Shown: one piece after another, positions 32,601 to 43,224 of the stretch
How positions within the stretch are numbered: position 1 is the first letter of the stretch
How the letters are laid out: each line of letters starts with the position of its first letter
Assembly (NCBI RefSeq): GCF_900110495.1
Contig: NZ_FODX01000005.1
Location: 1 to 64,000 of the forward strand
Length of the DNA stretch: 64,000 bases
Direction of reading: 5' to 3'
Origin: Nitrosovibrio sp. Nv6
GTDB lineage: Bacteria; Pseudomonadota; Gammaproteobacteria; Burkholderiales; Nitrosomonadaceae
Made by a program: the position numbers and the translations under genes
Notes under the pieces: generated by a model
Told to the model about the DNA's origin: nothing
The model's database searches: none
The model's input: only the letters and a program-made list of their open reading frames with translations

Positions 32601-33713
32601 GATGGCAACCTGCGCAGCCATCTGGTCCGTAGTCTCGTCTATTCTCAGCGTTTGCGAGATGTATGCGCCCTGATCAAGATCGTTTGTATAAATGGTGTGA
32701 ATCTGTTCTATATTCGATTCATTCAGTTTGGCGAGCAGAACTTCTGTAATCTCATCGTTGGCAAGCGCCAGAACTTCACCTGTTTCCTTATCCACCACAT
32801 TATGGCCCAGCACCCGCCCCAACAGAAAATCTTCCGAAACCGCGAGCTTATCTATACCCGCCTGCTGCATTTCCCGGACATGCTTTACAGTTATGCGTTT
32901 GTCTTTCTGGACAATTACCTTGCCGCTTTTGGAGACGATATCGAAGCGCGCCGTATCACCACGCAGTCGTTCCGGTATCAGTTCAAACAGAATACCTTTC
33001 TGAGACAGGTGGAAGGCATCAAACGAAAAGAAACCTTCCAGAATTTGCTCCGGCGTATAACCTATTGCTTTGAGCAACACAGTAATTGGCATTTTCCGGC
33101 GCCGGTCGACGCGGAAGTAAAGATAATCCTTGGGGTCGAATTCGAAATCAAGCCAGGAACCGCGGTACGGGATAATGCGCGCGGAAAAAAGCAATTTCCC
33201 GGATGAATGTGTTTTACCCCGGTCATGCTCGAAAAATACACCCGGGGAGCGGTGCAATTGAGACACAATCACGCGCTCGGTACCATTTATGACGAATGAA
33301 CCTGTGTTGGTCATGAGCGGAATCTCACCCATGTAGACTTCCTGCTCCTTCACCTCCCGCACGGTCGGCTTGGAAGCTTCCTTATCCATGATCGTCAACC
33401 GCACTTTCGCGCGCAGCGGAGAAGCATAGGTCAGGCCGCGTTGCTGGCATTCCTTGACATCGAACGGGGGCGCGCCAAGTACATAATTGACAAAGTCGAG
33501 GCGGGCATTCTTGGAGTGACTCTCAATCGGGAAAATCGACATAAACGCCGCCTGCAATCCCTCAGTGGCGCGATGATCAGGCTCGACTTGAGCTTGCAGG
33601 AAAGCTGCGTAAGATTCGATTTGAGTAGCGAGAAGAAAGGGGATCGGCAAAACGCTCGCGCGCTTTGCGAAACTCTTACGAATACGTTTTTTCTCGGTAA
33701 ACGAATAGCTCAT
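29640..33713 (-). CDS. rpoB: RNA polymerase beta subunit
   Basis: 1357 residues. The rifampicin region ([19 protein letters not shown], then [14 protein letters not shown]) shows the usual sensitive residues. The C-terminal part has [12 protein letters not shown] and [20 protein letters not shown]. The start [18 protein letters not shown] matches the family. Separated from rplL by 172 bases with a hairpin. Confidence 0.98.
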   Translation of the reverse strand: MSYSFTEKKRIRKSFAKRASVLPIPFLLATQIESYAAFLQAQVEPDHRATEGLQAAFMSIFPIESHSKNARLDFVNYVLGAPPFDVKECQQRGLTYASPLRAKVRLTIMDKEASKPTVREVKEQEVYMGEIPLMTNTGSFVINGTERVIVSQLHRSPGVFFEHDRGKTHSSGKLLFSARIIPYRGSWLDFEFDPKDYLYFRVDRRRKMPITVLLKAIGYTPEQILEGFFSFDAFHLSQKGILFELIPERLRGDTARFDIVSKSGKVIVQKDKRITVKHVREMQQAGIDKLAVSEDFLLGRVLGHNVVDKETGEVLALANDEITEVLLAKLNESNIEQIHTIYTNDLDQGAYISQTLRIDETTDQMAAQVAIYRMMRPGEPPTEEAVKALFHGLFYAPERYDLSVVGRMKFNRRVGKTELDGSTTLSNEDIIAVIKILVELRNGRGEIDDIDHLGNRRVRSVGELAENQFRSGLVRVERAVKERLSQAESDNLMPHDLINAKPVSAAVREFFGSSQLSQFMDQTNPLSEITHKRRVSALGPGGLTRERAGFEVRDVHPTHYGRVCPIETPEGPNIGLINSLALYARTNEYGFMETPYRKVKNGSVTDEIDYLSAIEEGQYVIAQANAELDRDARFTNDIVSCRHKNEFTLATPDRIEYMDVAPAQIVSVAASLIPFLEHDDANRALMGSNMQRQAVPCLRAEKPLVGTGIERVVAVDSGTAVKAVRGGVVDYVDSSRIVVRVHDIETRAGEVGVDIYNLIKYTRSNQNTNINQRPLVKVGDVIARGDVVADGASTDQGELALGQNMLVAFMPWNGFNFEDSILISERIVADDRFTSIHIEELSVVSRDTKLGTEEITGDISNLSEVQLGRLDASGIVHIGAEVEAGDVLVGKVTPKGETQLTPEEKLLRAIFGEKASDVKDTSLRVPSGISGTVIDVQVFTREGIERDKRAQQIIEDELKRYKKDLADQMRIVEADAFVRIERLLKGKVATGGPKKLVKGAPITKEYLDSVDPHHWFDIRLSDEETSRQLEQIEEGLAQKRRAFDEAFEEKKKKLTQGDELPPGVQKMVKVYVAVKRRLQPGDKMAGRHGNKGVISKIVPVEDMPYMADGTPVDVVLNPLGVPSRMNVGQILETHLGWAAKGLGRKIGDMLRAGSRTAEIRDLFEKIYNTSGKPEDIASLTDAEILDLAENLKDGVPFATPVFDGATEQEIKDMLELAGLPRSGQVTLYDGRTGEAFDRSVTVGYMHVLKLHHLVDDKMHARSTGPYSLVTQQPLGGKAQFGGQRFGEMEVWALEAYGAAYTLQEMLTVKSDDVNGRTKVYESIVKGDHKIDAGMPESFNVLVKEIRSLAMDIDLDRH

Positions 33714-33833
33714 GGAATCTCTCCGGGAGGTCAGAAGACAGATGGATAGAAAATTGGAGCAGAGTACCTGATTTTAGCTACCGTGCTGAGTGTTCTGCCG
33801 CACAAAAAATGCGGGAATCCAAACGTTAAAAAA

Positions 33834-33865
33834 GCCAGAACTGACAGCATTTTTCATGCTGTCAG
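33834..33865 (-). terminator. Hairpin between rplL and rpoB (attenuator or processing site)
   Basis: A perfect 10-bp stem: CTGACAGCAT (33841-33850), five-base loop, ATGCTGTCAG (33856-33865). On the minus strand it is followed after a few bases by GGCTTTTTT, so termination would be partial. E. coli has an attenuator and RNase III site at the same place. Confidence 0.65.
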
Positions 33866-33885
33866 CTGGTCTCATTGCTTTATTT

Positions 33886-34266
33886 TTATTTAATCTCGGC
33901 AGTTGCACCGGCTTCAGCCAGTTGTTTCTGAATGGCCTCAGCATCGGCTTTGGCAATTCCTTCCTTGACCGCTTTGGGTGCGCCGTCCACCAGATCTTTC
34001 GCCTCTTTCAGACCCAGCCCGGTAACGGCACGTACCACCTTGATCACATTAACCTTGCTTTCACCCACGGTTGTGAGCATGACGGTAAATTCAGTTTGCT
34101 CCTCCGCCGGAGCAGCAGCAGCACCGGCAGCGGGCGCTGCCGTCGCTACTGCCGCGGCGGCAGCGGAAACGCCGAATTTTTCTTCCATTTCCTTGATCAG
34201 CTGGGAAAGTTCCAGCACGGTCATATTTGCAATCGATTCCAAAATTTCTGCTTTGGCTACAGCCAT
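33886..34266 (-). CDS. rplL: 50S ribosomal protein L7/L12
   Basis: 126 residues. N-terminal dimerisation domain ([20 protein letters not shown]), Ala/Pro-rich hinge (about 40-57) and the C-terminal factor-binding domain ([20 protein letters not shown] type; here [20 protein letters not shown]). The stalk protein that recruits translation GTPases. Confidence 0.98.
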   Translation of the reverse strand: MAVAKAEILESIANMTVLELSQLIKEMEEKFGVSAAAAAVATAAPAAGAAAAPAEEQTEFTVMLTTVGESKVNVIKVVRAVTGLGLKEAKDLVDGAPKAVKEGIAKADAEAIQKQLAEAGATAEIK

Positions 34267-34320
34267 GATTTTCTCCTGATAATTAATGTATTACGGTTTC
34301 AAAGTTACTCGAAAACCGGA

Positions 34321-34845
34321 TTAAGCGGTTTCTTTCTGATCGCGAATGGCGGCAAGGCCTCGGACAAAACGAGTTGGCACTTCGTTGAGTGTCCGAACAA
34401 AGTTGGCGACAGGCGCCTGCATCGTACCCAGCAACTTTGCAAGCAGCTCTTCGCGACTTGGAAGAGAAGCCAGGTTCGCGACGTCCTTGCTTGACATGAC
34501 CAGATTGGCCATGGCACCAGCTTTGATTACCAGCTTGTCGTTGCTTCGGGAAAACTCATGCAGCACTTTTGCCGCCGCGACTGGATCACTTCCAATGCCA
34601 TAAGCCAGGGGTCCCACCATATGCTCGGAGAGACCGGAAAATGGCGTATCCGTCACAGCCCGGCGGGCAAGCGAGTTTTTTAGCACCCGGAAATATATCC
34701 CGGATTGACGCGCTTTGGCCCGCAACTGGGTCATGTGCCCGACTCCAAGCCCACGGTACTCGGCAATGATGATAGCCTGGGCTTTCGCCACTTGAGCACT
34801 GACGTCAGAGACTACCGCTTTTTTCTCTTCTAAATTTAGACTCAA
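34321..34845 (-). CDS. rplJ: 50S ribosomal protein L10
   Basis: 174 residues from a TTG at 34845 that gives [20 protein letters not shown], aligning with the family N-terminus (MALN...). GGAGAA lies about 7 bases ahead. The open frame continues upstream but that part looks like leader. L10 anchors the L7/L12 stalk and represses its own mRNA in E. coli. 54 bases before rplL. Confidence 0.93.
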   Translation of the reverse strand: MSLNLEEKKAVVSDVSAQVAKAQAIIIAEYRGLGVGHMTQLRAKARQSGIYFRVLKNSLARRAVTDTPFSGLSEHMVGPLAYGIGSDPVAAAKVLHEFSRSNDKLVIKAGAMANLVMSSKDVANLASLPSREELLAKLLGTMQAPVANFVRTLNEVPTRFVRGLAAIRDQKETA

Positions 34846-35296
34846 GGCAAGTTCTCCATCAGTTAAAATGCGATGCTGAGCTATGGTATCGTAGGTATTG
34901 AGGAAGCTGATAAAACTGAAAACTCCGCTCAAAAACTCGCAACCGGACTCAGTACCGCGAACCGGCGACCTTAAATCAGGAGTTAAATCTTTTCCTGTTC
35001 TTGGGCACGCCATCTGCGCGGGGTGCTAGAGATAGATGGTGGAAAGCGAAAGCGAAGCTGATAAAAGGCGTCGCTCATACTTTTTCCATTTCAATTTTGC
35101 AATTAAGTTATTCAGTAGTGACTTACTCGGACTCAGCCAGCAAACCGACTTGCGGCTTATCGCCCTTGGCCTGTCATTACGTAACAACCCCAGCGGTCTT
35201 TGATAACCCACCGGATTGACAGGATATGTCTCTCCGATGGCCCAAAGTCTTATAAATGCTTTTCTTTACAAATATTCCGCACAATCCGTTAAATGC
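34846..35296 (-). other. rplJ leader / rplA-rplJ intergenic region
   Basis: 451 bases without a convincing gene, the position at which E. coli has the L10 promoter and the L10-L7/L12 repressor site. A weak promoter match is TTGCAA (35098-35103), 18 bases, TATGAG (35074-35079) on the minus strand. I could not assign a specific repressor-binding fold. Confidence 0.4.
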
Positions 35297-35989
<693 letters not shown>

Positions 35990-35990
35990 G

Positions 35991-36422
35991 TTATACGCCC
36001 TCCACTTCTATACCCATGCTATGGGCGCTGCCGGCAATCGTGCGAACCGCAGCGTCCATGTCTGCCGCCGTCAGATCGGGCATCTTTATTTGTGCAATTT
36101 CTTCCGCCTGCTTCCGGGTCAATCGGCCTATTTTATCCGTGTGGGGCTTGGGGCTACCCTTGCCGACTCCCGCTGCTTTCTTTATAAGCACGGTCGCAGG
36201 CGTGGTTTTCATGATAAAGGTGAAGCTCTTGTCGGCATAGGCGGTAATGACAACCGGCACGGGCAGCCCAACTTCCATTTTCTGAGTCGCGGCATTGAAT
36301 GCCTTGCAAAACTCCATGATATTAAGTCCCCGCTGACCAAGTGCGGGACCTATCGGCGGGCTAGGATTGGCCTTGCCTGCCGGCACTTGCAATTTGATGT
36401 AGCCGACTATTTTCTTTGCCAA
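35991..36422 (-). CDS. rplK: 50S ribosomal protein L11
   Basis: 143 residues; TTG start (codon at 36420-36422) with AGGAG about 8 bases ahead. The N-terminal domain has the thiostrepton-region prolines ([20 protein letters not shown]) and the C-terminal rRNA-binding domain [20 protein letters not shown]. First ribosomal gene after nusG. Confidence 0.97.
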   Translation of the reverse strand: MAKKIVGYIKLQVPAGKANPSPPIGPALGQRGLNIMEFCKAFNAATQKMEVGLPVPVVITAYADKSFTFIMKTTPATVLIKKAAGVGKGSPKPHTDKIGRLTRKQAEEIAQIKMPDLTAADMDAAVRTIAGSAHSMGIEVEGV

Positions 36423-36525
36423 AATAATTCTCCTCTCGGGTACTAGTGAACGTGATTACGCTCTCCCCGGTTAACAACAAACACGCGGCGCTTCCAATAC
36501 TGCCGGAGCCCGCTCTACCCACTAC

Positions 36526-37059
36526 TCAAGCTTTTTCAACCTGGCTGAAATCCAGTTCCACCGGGGTGGGGCGGCCAAAAATGGAAACCGATACCCTGAT
36601 TTTGCTTTTGTCATAATTGACATCTTCCACGTTGCCATGGAAATCCGTGAATGGACCTTCCTTGACGCGTACTGCCTCGCCCGCTTCAAAAAGAACCTTC
36701 GGCTTGGGTTTCTCGACCCCTTCCTGGATCTGATGGAGAATATTCTGAACTTCCTTCTCGCTGATAGGCGTCGGCTTCATGGCTGAACCCCCAATAAAGC
36801 CCGTGACCTTGGCGGTATTTTTTACCAGATGCCATGTCTCGTCAGTCATCTCCATCTCGACCAGCACATAGCCAGGAAAAAATTTCCTTTCGCTGAGATT
36901 TTTCTGACCACCTTTCATTTCAACGACTTCTTCTACTGGAACCAGTATCTGCCCGAACTTGTCCTGCATTCCGGCGCGATTGATTCTCTCCTTCAATGCG
37001 CGTTGCACGCTCTTCTCAAACCCGGAGTAGGCATGAACCACATACCATTTCTTGTCCAT
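36526..37059 (-). CDS. nusG: Transcription termination/antitermination factor NusG
   Basis: 177 residues from the ATG at 37059 ([19 protein letters not shown]), behind GGAGGGG. The NGN domain occupies the first two thirds and the KOW domain the end ([19 protein letters not shown]). NusG bridges RNA polymerase and the ribosome or Rho. The ATG overlaps the secE stop by one base. Confidence 0.97.
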   Translation of the reverse strand: MDKKWYVVHAYSGFEKSVQRALKERINRAGMQDKFGQILVPVEEVVEMKGGQKNLSERKFFPGYVLVEMEMTDETWHLVKNTAKVTGFIGGSAMKPTPISEKEVQNILHQIQEGVEKPKPKVLFEAGEAVRVKEGPFTDFHGNVEDVNYDKSKIRVSVSIFGRPTPVELDFSQVEKA

Positions 37060-37403
37060 CACCCCTCCTGTCCCATCAGATATTTCACGGCCAGCAATAA
37101 CCCCGCGTCTACCATCCATAAAAAGAGGGCCATTACCACAACGAAAGCAAAAACAATGCCGGTAGTCTGCATCGTCTCCTTGCGGGTTGGCCATACGACT
37201 TTCCGGGTTTCTTCAGACGATTCTCTGCTGAACGCATAAAATTGTTTGCCTTGGGTGGTGAACCAGACCACTACCGACGCCAAAACAATACCTCCCAGTA
37301 CCGAAAGAACGCGAATTACCATCGCACTATCGCTCAGGTAATAGAAACCGGCGATACCCGCGATCAACAGCAGAAGCGCGAATCCCAACTTGATCTTGTC
37401 CAC
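37059..37403 (-). CDS. secE: Protein translocase subunit SecE
   Basis: About 114 residues from a GTG at 37403 ([16 protein letters not shown]), the start that gives the usual betaproteobacterial N-terminus; an upstream in-frame TTG at 37469 would add 22 residues. Three hydrophobic segments, with the conserved [20 protein letters not shown] before the last one, the E. coli-type three-helix SecE. Couples directly to nusG. Confidence 0.92.
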   Translation of the reverse strand: MDKIKLGFALLLLIAGIAGFYYLSDSAMVIRVLSVLGGIVLASVVVWFTTQGKQFYAFSRESSEETRKVVWPTRKETMQTTGIVFAFVVVMALFLWMVDAGLLLAVKYLMGQEG

Positions 37404-37566
37404 TACTCTATCCCACTCTGCCTTTAATGCTTTCAGTAAATGAAGCGGTGCGGAGGCACGATTATGCAAATTGCAACCTAGGCCCGTGATTTGATCTCAA
37501 TATATCGATGGTACGCGAAGCTTTGCTTCCCCTCGAAAAGCATGATCTGGACGACATGCCTGGGGC

Positions 37567-37642
37567 TGGCAGGCCAGGAGGGCATCGAACCCCCAACCTT
37601 CGGTTTTGGAGACCGACGCTCTGCCAATTGAGCTACTGGCCT
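37567..37642 (-). tRNA. trnW: tRNA-Trp (CCA)
   Basis: 76 nt, 5' AGGCCAGTAGCTC; acceptor stem AGGCCAG/CTGGCCT, anticodon loop CTCCAAA, T loop GGTTCGATGCC, and CCA encoded at the 3' end. Between tufB and secE, its common place in proteobacteria. Confidence 0.97.
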
Positions 37643-37696
37643 GTATTTCTAAGTATGAATGCAACGCTTCAACGCTTGAAATGGATGCTCGGCGAC

Positions 37697-38901
37697 ATTA
37701 CTCGATAATCTTTGCCACCACGCCTGCGCCGACGGTTCTGCCGCCCTCGCGGATGGCAAAACGCAGACCTTCTTCCATCGCAATCGGCGCAATGAGGTTT
37801 ACCGTCACAGAGACGTTGTCCCCCGGCATCACCATCTCGGTCCCCGCCGGCAGTTCAATCGCGCCCGTGACGTCGGTGGTACGGAAGTAGAACTGGGGAC
37901 GGTAGCCCTGGAAAAAGGGTGTATGACGTCCCCCTTCTTCTTTGCCCAGCACGTAAATCTCGGCGGCAAACTTGGTATGCGGGGTGATGCTGCCCGGCTT
38001 GGACAGAACCTGGCCTCGTTCGACTTCTTCGCGTTTGGTGCCGCGCAGCAATACGCCCACGTTGTCTCCGGCCTGTCCCTGATCCAGCAGTTTCCTGAAC
38101 ATTTCCACACCCGTACAGACCGTCTTGATTGTAGGCTTCAAGCCTACTATCTCGATTTCTTCGCCCACTTTGACAATGCCCCGTTCCACCCGGCCGGTTA
38201 CGACCGTACCGCGCCCGGATATGGAGAAGACGTCTTCCACCGGCATCAGAAAGGTGCCGTCTATGGCACGCACCGGTTCCGGTATGTAGCTGTCCAGCGC
38301 ATCCGCCAGCTTGTAGATGGAGGGCTCGCCTATGTCGCTCTGGTCGCCTTCCAGCGCCTTAAGGGCAGAACCGATGACAATGGGGGTGTCATCCCCTGGA
38401 AAGTTGTATTTGGAGAGCAGTTCGCGCACTTCCATTTCCACCAGTTCCAGCAGTTCGGCGTCATCCACCATGTCCGCTTTGTTCATGTAGACGATGATGT
38501 AGGGCACGCCTACCTGGCGTGCCAGCAGTATGTGTTCGCGCGTCTGCGGCATCGGCCCGTCAGCAGACGAAACCACCAGTATCGCGCCGTCCATCTGCGC
38601 TGCCCCGGTTATCATGTTCTTGACGTAGTCTGCGTGACCCGGACAGTCTACGTGCGCATAGTGCCGGCTCGTCGTCTCATATTCAACGTGCGATGTGTTG
38701 ATGGTGATGCCCCGCGCTTTCTCTTCCGGCGCAGAGTCAATCTGGGCGTAACTCTTCGCCTCCCCTCCAAACTTCTTCGCCAGCACCATCGTGATCGCCG
38801 CCGTCAATGTGGTCTTGCCATGATCCACATGTCCTATCGTCCCTACGTTCACGTGCGGCTTCGTCCGCTCAAATTTGCTCTTTGCCATGATGATTCCTTT
38901 T
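37697..38901 (-). repeat. Duplicated tuf segment, copy 2
   Basis: Partner of 18936-20140. Sequence diverges at once outside the unit (acttgataac after copy 1, ttttaaagca after copy 2 on the 5' side), so only the gene and its ribosome binding site are shared. Confidence 0.85.
37698..38888 (-). CDS. tufB: Translation elongation factor Tu (copy B)
   Basis: 396 residues, identical to the copy at 18937-20127. Set in a tRNA-rich transcript (tRNA-Tyr, tRNA-Gly and tRNA-Thr upstream, tRNA-Trp downstream), the same arrangement as tufB of E. coli. Two tuf copies support the high demand for EF-Tu. Confidence 0.98.
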   Translation of the reverse strand: MAKSKFERTKPHVNVGTIGHVDHGKTTLTAAITMVLAKKFGGEAKSYAQIDSAPEEKARGITINTSHVEYETTSRHYAHVDCPGHADYVKNMITGAAQMDGAILVVSSADGPMPQTREHILLARQVGVPYIIVYMNKADMVDDAELLELVEMEVRELLSKYNFPGDDTPIVIGSALKALEGDQSDIGEPSIYKLADALDSYIPEPVRAIDGTFLMPVEDVFSISGRGTVVTGRVERGIVKVGEEIEIVGLKPTIKTVCTGVEMFRKLLDQGQAGDNVGVLLRGTKREEVERGQVLSKPGSITPHTKFAAEIYVLGKEEGGRHTPFFQGYRPQFYFRTTDVTGAIELPAGTEMVMPGDNVSVTVNLIAPIAMEEGLRFAIREGGRTVGAGVVAKIIE

Positions 38902-38931
38902 TTTAAAGCACTTTTTCTATATTAACGCCTA

Positions 38932-39006
38932 TGGAGCCCATGGCCAGGATTGAACTGGCGACCTCTCCCTTACCAAGGGAGTGCTCTGCCACTGAGCTAC
39001 ATGGGC
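38932..39006 (-). tRNA. trnT: tRNA-Thr (GGU)
   Basis: 75 nt, 5' GCCCATGTAGCTC; acceptor GCCCATG/CATGGGC, anticodon loop TTGGTAA (GGT) in a CTCCC/GGGAG stem, encoded CCA. Confidence 0.97.
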
Positions 39007-39096
39007 AAGCACCTTTCTGCCTGAAACCCGCCCTGAAACAAAAAACCTGCAATACTCTGCTCTGCCGATACTTTTAACTTTTCTTCCGCCCGAATC

Positions 39097-39170
39097 TGGA
39101 GCGGGTGAAGGGAATCGAACCCTCGTCGTAAGCTTGGAAGGCTTCTGCTCTACCATTGAGCTACACCCGC
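39097..39170 (-). tRNA. trnG: tRNA-Gly (UCC)
   Basis: 74 nt, 5' GCGGGTGTAGCTC; acceptor GCGGGTG/CACCCGC, anticodon loop CTTCCAA (TCC), encoded CCA. Confidence 0.97.
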
Positions 39171-39334
39171 ATCTCACAATCGACTGATTGAAGTAATCAA
39201 TCAGCGTATCAGAGAAAAGGCATCGCGCACCACCCAACCTGCGCGCCCTTCGCCACCTAAAACCAGGCTCGTCAGGGTCACGGATATTATAGCGCCCGCG
39301 CCCCCCGGAGCTCCGGCACATATGATCACCCTGA

Positions 39335-39421
<87 letters not shown>

Positions 39422-39455
39422 GAACGAAACTGCTAATTGTGAATGGTTAGGATAT

Positions 39456-39464
39456 ATAAGTCAA
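39456..39464 (-). promoter_or_regulatory. -35 region of a possible tRNA-Tyr/tufB operon promoter
   Basis: TTGACT at 39459-39464 (minus) is followed after 17 bases by CACAAT at 39436-39441; transcription would start a few bases before the tRNA-Tyr 5' end at 39421. The -35 is good, the -10 moderate. Confidence 0.45.
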
Positions 39465-39593
39465 CGTCCATTTAAGGGTTTTTACTTGCCAACCGCAAAT
39501 CTCCCGCATAGCGGGATGGCGATTTCATTCAGCTATGACTGAAGATTTTCAAATTGACAGCGGGATCTCTTCGCCCGGGATAATCGGTGCGTA

Positions 39594-40058
39594 TCAGTGC
39601 GTAGATCCTTGACGCAATCCTAATAGCTCAACATCGAAAATCAATGCCGCATTCGGTGGAATTACGTTACCCGCGCCCCGTGCGCCGTAGGCCAATTCCG
39701 GAGGAATAATCAAAGTGCGTTCCCCACCCACTTTCATGCCGGCAACACCCCGGTCCCAACCTTTAATTACGCGTCCCGCGCCGAGGAGAAATGAAAACGG
39801 GGTGCCACGATCGCGAGAGCTGTCGAATTTCGCCCCCTTTTTATCAGGAGCACTTGCATCGTAAAGCCAACCGGTATAATGCACTTCAACTGCCTTGCCG
39901 ATGGTTGCTTCTTCCCCGGTTCCTACTTTGGTATCCTTCTTTATGAGTTCGGTCACGCTGGACGCTCCTTGCCTGGTTTCGGAAAATGCTATTTGGGGCA
40001 ATAGAACCATGCCCAGTATCAATACGCTCAAATTGATCAGTGTGTTTACTTTAGACAT
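39594..40058 (-). CDS. FKBP-type peptidyl-prolyl isomerase
   Basis: 154 residues from the ATG at 40058, behind GAGGTC. An N-terminal signal peptide (TLINLSVLILGMVLLPQIAFS) suggests export to the periplasm. The FKBP domain has VEVHYTGWLYD, FDSSRDRGTPFSF, the active-site GRVIKGWDRGVAGMKVGG and PPELAYGARGAG NVIPPNA, all typical. Catalyses proline isomerisation in protein folding. It lies upstream of tRNA-Tyr on the same strand. Confidence 0.93.
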   Translation of the reverse strand: MSKVNTLINLSVLILGMVLLPQIAFSETRQGASSVTELIKKDTKVGTGEEATIGKAVEVHYTGWLYDASAPDKKGAKFDSSRDRGTPFSFLLGAGRVIKGWDRGVAGMKVGGERTLIIPPELAYGARGAGNVIPPNAALIFDVELLGLRQGSTH

Positions 40059-40187
40059 GATGACCTCGACAATTAAATAAAATTTGCCCGCACCCAAACG
40101 TTTATATTATACCGGTCACCTGCATCACCGCGATAAAAGGATTATCAAATTTAAGAACCCTGGATAAATCAGAACAAACCTATCCCC

Positions 40188-40634
40188 ATGCAAGAGCACC
40201 TGAACGAAGAGATGCGCCGCAAGCCCCACAGTCCTTTATTGCGGCTACATGATTCGCGCGTCGCACGCTCTCTGTACCTGGCGGCAGGATTCGCTGCCCT
40301 TATACTGGCAGTCGCAGGTATAGTGCTGCCGGTGCTGCCTACGACCCCTTTTGTGCTGCTTGCCGCGGCTTGCTTCGCGCGCAGCTCAAAACATTTTCAC
40401 GACAGGCTCCTGGCCAACCGCATCGCCGGCCCGATTATCCGCGAATGGGTCGAGCACCGCAGCATTCCTCGCCGGGTCAAGCGCTGGGTATACCTGCTGC
40501 TGGCGCTGTCATTCGGCAGTTCCATCCTGATGATGCCGTCGGCCGCACATCAGGCCATGCTGGCCGTGCTGGGTATAGTCCTGGTTGCGTTTATCTGGCG
40601 CATACCTGTGAGAGATTCTCATACCAGACCCTGA
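40188..40634 (+). CDS. DUF454 (YbaN-like) inner membrane protein
   Basis: 148 residues. The hallmark is GIVLPVLPTTPFVLLAAACFARSS (split here at residue 54-77) with a first hydrophobic segment before it, then HRSIPRRVKRW and two more membrane segments. The family is widespread and of unknown function. Divergent from the FKBP gene. Confidence 0.85.
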   Translation: MQEHLNEEMRRKPHSPLLRLHDSRVARSLYLAAGFAALILAVAGIVLPVLPTTPFVLLAAACFARSSKHFHDRLLANRIAGPIIREWVEHRSIPRRVKRWVYLLLALSFGSSILMMPSAAHQAMLAVLGIVLVAFIWRIPVRDSHTRP

Positions 40635-40751
40635 CACGAGTTATCGCAACTCATATTCACCTATGCCCGGCTGGCGCAGATCGTTTGCCCATGAGAACGA
40701 AGGGCGGAGTTCCGCCTGGCCTGATGCGCTTGCGGTGACCCGATACTGATC

Positions 40752-41423
40752 TTACTGTGAGGCGGCCTGTGGTTCAGCCACAAAGATCTCGACACGGCGG
40801 TTTTTTGCTCTGTTTGCCGGAGTATCGTTGGCAACAATAGGTTCACGGGAACCACGCCCGTCAACACTTATACGATTTGAAGAAACACCCTGGTTTACCA
40901 GGTAATCACGCGTGCTGGCTGCACGGTTGAGCGATAGTGGATTATTCACCGCATCGCTACCCGAACTGTCCGTATGCCCGATAATCGTTACCCGGGTACC
41001 CGGATTATTGCTCAGGCTTGTCGCGAAGCTGTCCAATATCTGTCTGAAATTGGATTTGATTTCCGCTCGGCCGGTATCAAACGAAATATCGCTTGGGATA
41101 TCCAGCTTCAGGCGATTATCAAACGTTTTTACCACTTCGACCCCCGTACCCGCGGTAGCTTGTTCCATCTCCCGCTTCTGCTCTTCCATTCTTCTGGACC
41201 ATACATTTCCGGCAATAGCACCGACACCGGCGCCAGCCGCCGCACCGATTGCCGCACCTTTGCCTTTACCCGCAATCGCGCCAATTATTGCGCCCGTGCT
41301 TGCGCCAATCCCTGCGCCGATAGCTGTATCTCTGGTTCTGGTGCTCTGCGTTTCAGGTGAACTGGCACAGCCACCCAATGTCAAGACCATCGCTATGGAA
41401 ATAACGGATAATTGGTTACGCAT
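40752..41423 (-). CDS. OmpA-family lipoprotein
   Basis: 223 residues from the ATG at 41423. A lipoprotein signal with cysteine (LTLGGCASS) is followed by a glycine-zipper stretch (GAGIGASTGAIIGAIAG and repeat, about residues 40-75) and a C-terminal OmpA peptidoglycan-binding domain (IIGHTDSSGSDAVNNPLSLN, ending NRAKNRRVEIFV). Likely outer membrane-anchored and attached to the cell wall (YiaD/Pal-like). Confidence 0.9.
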   Translation of the reverse strand: MRNQLSVISIAMVLTLGGCASSPETQSTRTRDTAIGAGIGASTGAIIGAIAGKGKGAAIGAAAGAGVGAIAGNVWSRRMEEQKREMEQATAGTGVEVVKTFDNRLKLDIPSDISFDTGRAEIKSNFRQILDSFATSLSNNPGTRVTIIGHTDSSGSDAVNNPLSLNRAASTRDYLVNQGVSSNRISVDGRGSREPIVANDTPANRAKNRRVEIFVAEPQAASQ

Positions 41424-41629
41424 GATTTTCTCCTGATTGTTGTTAGGGTGGTAGCAGCAATTTCTTGATTTTACTCGTATTAACTTTAGCAGAGGCGTTA
41501 ACAGATGCAATATTCAATATTCGCAGTCAGAATGTACAGCCGATGTCGGAAATTGGCAGCGTTGGAATATAATCGTTCCGGCAGACAAGAGGATTTTTTA
41601 TCCCCCGTGTGACTTGAAAATATTTTCCA

Positions 41630-42550
41630 TTATCCCCTGGGATGATGCATGGCGTGCAGGCGCTTCAACCGCTCGCGGGCCACGTGGGTATAAATTTGCG
41701 TGGTGGAGATATCGGCATGGCCCAGCAGCAATTGTACGACGCGCAGATCAGCGCCGTGGTTGAGCAGGTGCGTGGCAAAAGCGTGGCGTAACGTGTGCGG
41801 CGACAATGGGGTGGCGATACCAGCCTGCCGCGCATAGCGTTTGATCAGATACCAGAAAGCCTGGCGTGTCATGGCCGAACCACGGGAGGTAACGAACAGG
41901 GCGTTACTCAATCTCCCACCCAACAAGCTGGACCGGATTTCTTTAACATAGCGGCTTACCCACTCCAGTGCCTCTTCACCCAAGGGCGTCAGGCGTTCTT
42001 TTCCGCCCTTGCCTATCACTCTTACAACGCCCATGTTCAGGCTGATTTGTGCGCTCTCGAGACTGATGAGTTCGGATACGCGCAATCCGCTGGCATATAA
42101 CACTTCGAGCATGGTGCGGTCACGTAATCCCAAAGGGGCGCCCACATCTGGTGCGTTAAGCAGCGCTTCCACATCCGCTTCGGTCAGACTTGCAGGCAAG
42201 CTGCGGGGAAGCCTCGGCGCATCTATGTTGAGGCTGGGATCAACCCGAATTTTTCCCTCGCGTAGCAGAAAACGGTAGAAACGCTTCAGGCTCGACAGCT
42301 CCCGGCTGGTAGTGCTGGCCTTGACCCTGACGGAAACCTTATGGGCGAGAAAAGTGAGCAGATCGGAATGAGTCGCGGCTATCAGGATGTTATCGTACTG
42401 CTTTTGCTGTTTTTGCTTTGCAAGCCACTGGCCGAACTGCTCCAGATCGCTGCGGTAGCTTTCCAGCGTATTATACGAAAGGCCATCTTCCAGCCATAAT
42501 GAATCACAGAACGCATCCAGCACATCCGAACCAGGCTCAGACCCCCTCAT
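41630..42550 (-). CDS. xerD: Site-specific tyrosine recombinase XerD
   Basis: 306 residues. N-terminal SAM-like core-binding domain (about 8-95) and C-terminal catalytic domain with ASGLRVSEL, HTLRHAFATHLL, LLGHADISTTQIYTHV, giving the catalytic Arg, His-x-x-Arg, His and Tyr. Resolves chromosome dimers at dif with XerC. The start overlaps the ogt stop by 14 bases, so the two are probably co-transcribed. Confidence 0.94.
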   Translation of the reverse strand: MRGSEPGSDVLDAFCDSLWLEDGLSYNTLESYRSDLEQFGQWLAKQKQQKQYDNILIAATHSDLLTFLAHKVSVRVKASTTSRELSSLKRFYRFLLREGKIRVDPSLNIDAPRLPRSLPASLTEADVEALLNAPDVGAPLGLRDRTMLEVLYASGLRVSELISLESAQISLNMGVVRVIGKGGKERLTPLGEEALEWVSRYVKEIRSSLLGGRLSNALFVTSRGSAMTRQAFWYLIKRYARQAGIATPLSPHTLRHAFATHLLNHGADLRVVQLLLGHADISTTQIYTHVARERLKRLHAMHHPRG

Positions 42551-43040
42551 GCCGCAATAACCAGCGCTTGATCGTGAGCGGATTTCCGTCGCTTGCGTTC
42601 ATAAAACCTCCCAGCCCGCCATTTTTGGCAATAACGCGATGACAGGGTATGACAATCGGGAGCCGGTTGGCGCCGCATGCCTGTCCCACTGCACGCGGAG
42701 CGGAATGCAATTCTGTAGCGATGTCCGCATAACTGCGGGTTGCGCCATTTGGAATATCCTGAATGGCGCGCCATACCCTGCGCTGGTGAATGGTACCTCC
42801 AATGTGCATTGATAAGTCAAATACAAAACCCGGGTCGGCCAGATACGCCTGCAATTGATTGCAAACTTCCTTGGCCAGAGGAGTTTTCGGAGCAAGCGGC
42901 GGCGTATCGAGAGGGAGGTATTCGATATCTGTCAGCCAGTCTTCCTCGATCCGAAGACCTAGGACAGCAAACGGAGTGGCAATCTTCGCCTGATAGGCGT
43001 CTGCCAATTTTGCTTTGGGAACAACCTTCGATTTGATCAT
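42537..43040 (-). CDS. ogt: Methylated-DNA-protein cysteine methyltransferase
   Basis: 167 residues. The active-site IPCHRVIAKNGGLGGF with acceptor cysteine, the helix-turn-helix recognition stretch SYADIATELHSAPRAVGQAC and the asparagine hinge GANRLP are intact. It removes O6-alkyl groups from guanine in a suicide reaction. Upstream of xerD. Confidence 0.93.
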   Translation of the reverse strand: MIKSKVVPKAKLADAYQAKIATPFAVLGLRIEEDWLTDIEYLPLDTPPLAPKTPLAKEVCNQLQAYLADPGFVFDLSMHIGGTIHQRRVWRAIQDIPNGATRSYADIATELHSAPRAVGQACGANRLPIVIPCHRVIAKNGGLGGFMNASDGNPLTIKRWLLRHEGV

Positions 43041-43138
43041 GACAGCATTTTGTCCGCTTAATCAGCACCCGCGCTCACCGCTGGTTAACGCAAGGAATTC
43101 CGCCGGGCAGGTTTTCATCCAATTGTGTCCTGTCCACT

Positions 43139-43168
43139 TTGACTTTATGCGAACAGTCCGGCGATAAT
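43139..43168 (+). promoter_or_regulatory. Promoter of pepA-holC
   Basis: TTGACT (43139-43144), 18 bases, GATAAT (43163-43168), about 55 bases before the pepA start. Confidence 0.65.
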
Positions 43169-43224
43169 CGGTCATTATCCGATTTGAACAACCTGGCGGC
43201 AAGACCCTAGTGAAGGAGCAAGCG

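Noticed and set aside
37404..37469. Upstream TTG start for secE adding 22 residues
   Set aside because: The extra residues are not typical of SecE, and the GTG at 37403 gives the family N-terminus.
39502..39516. Small stem TCCCGC-ATA-GCGGGA after the FKBP gene as a terminator
   Set aside because: Only six pairs with a three-base loop, and no T run on either strand.
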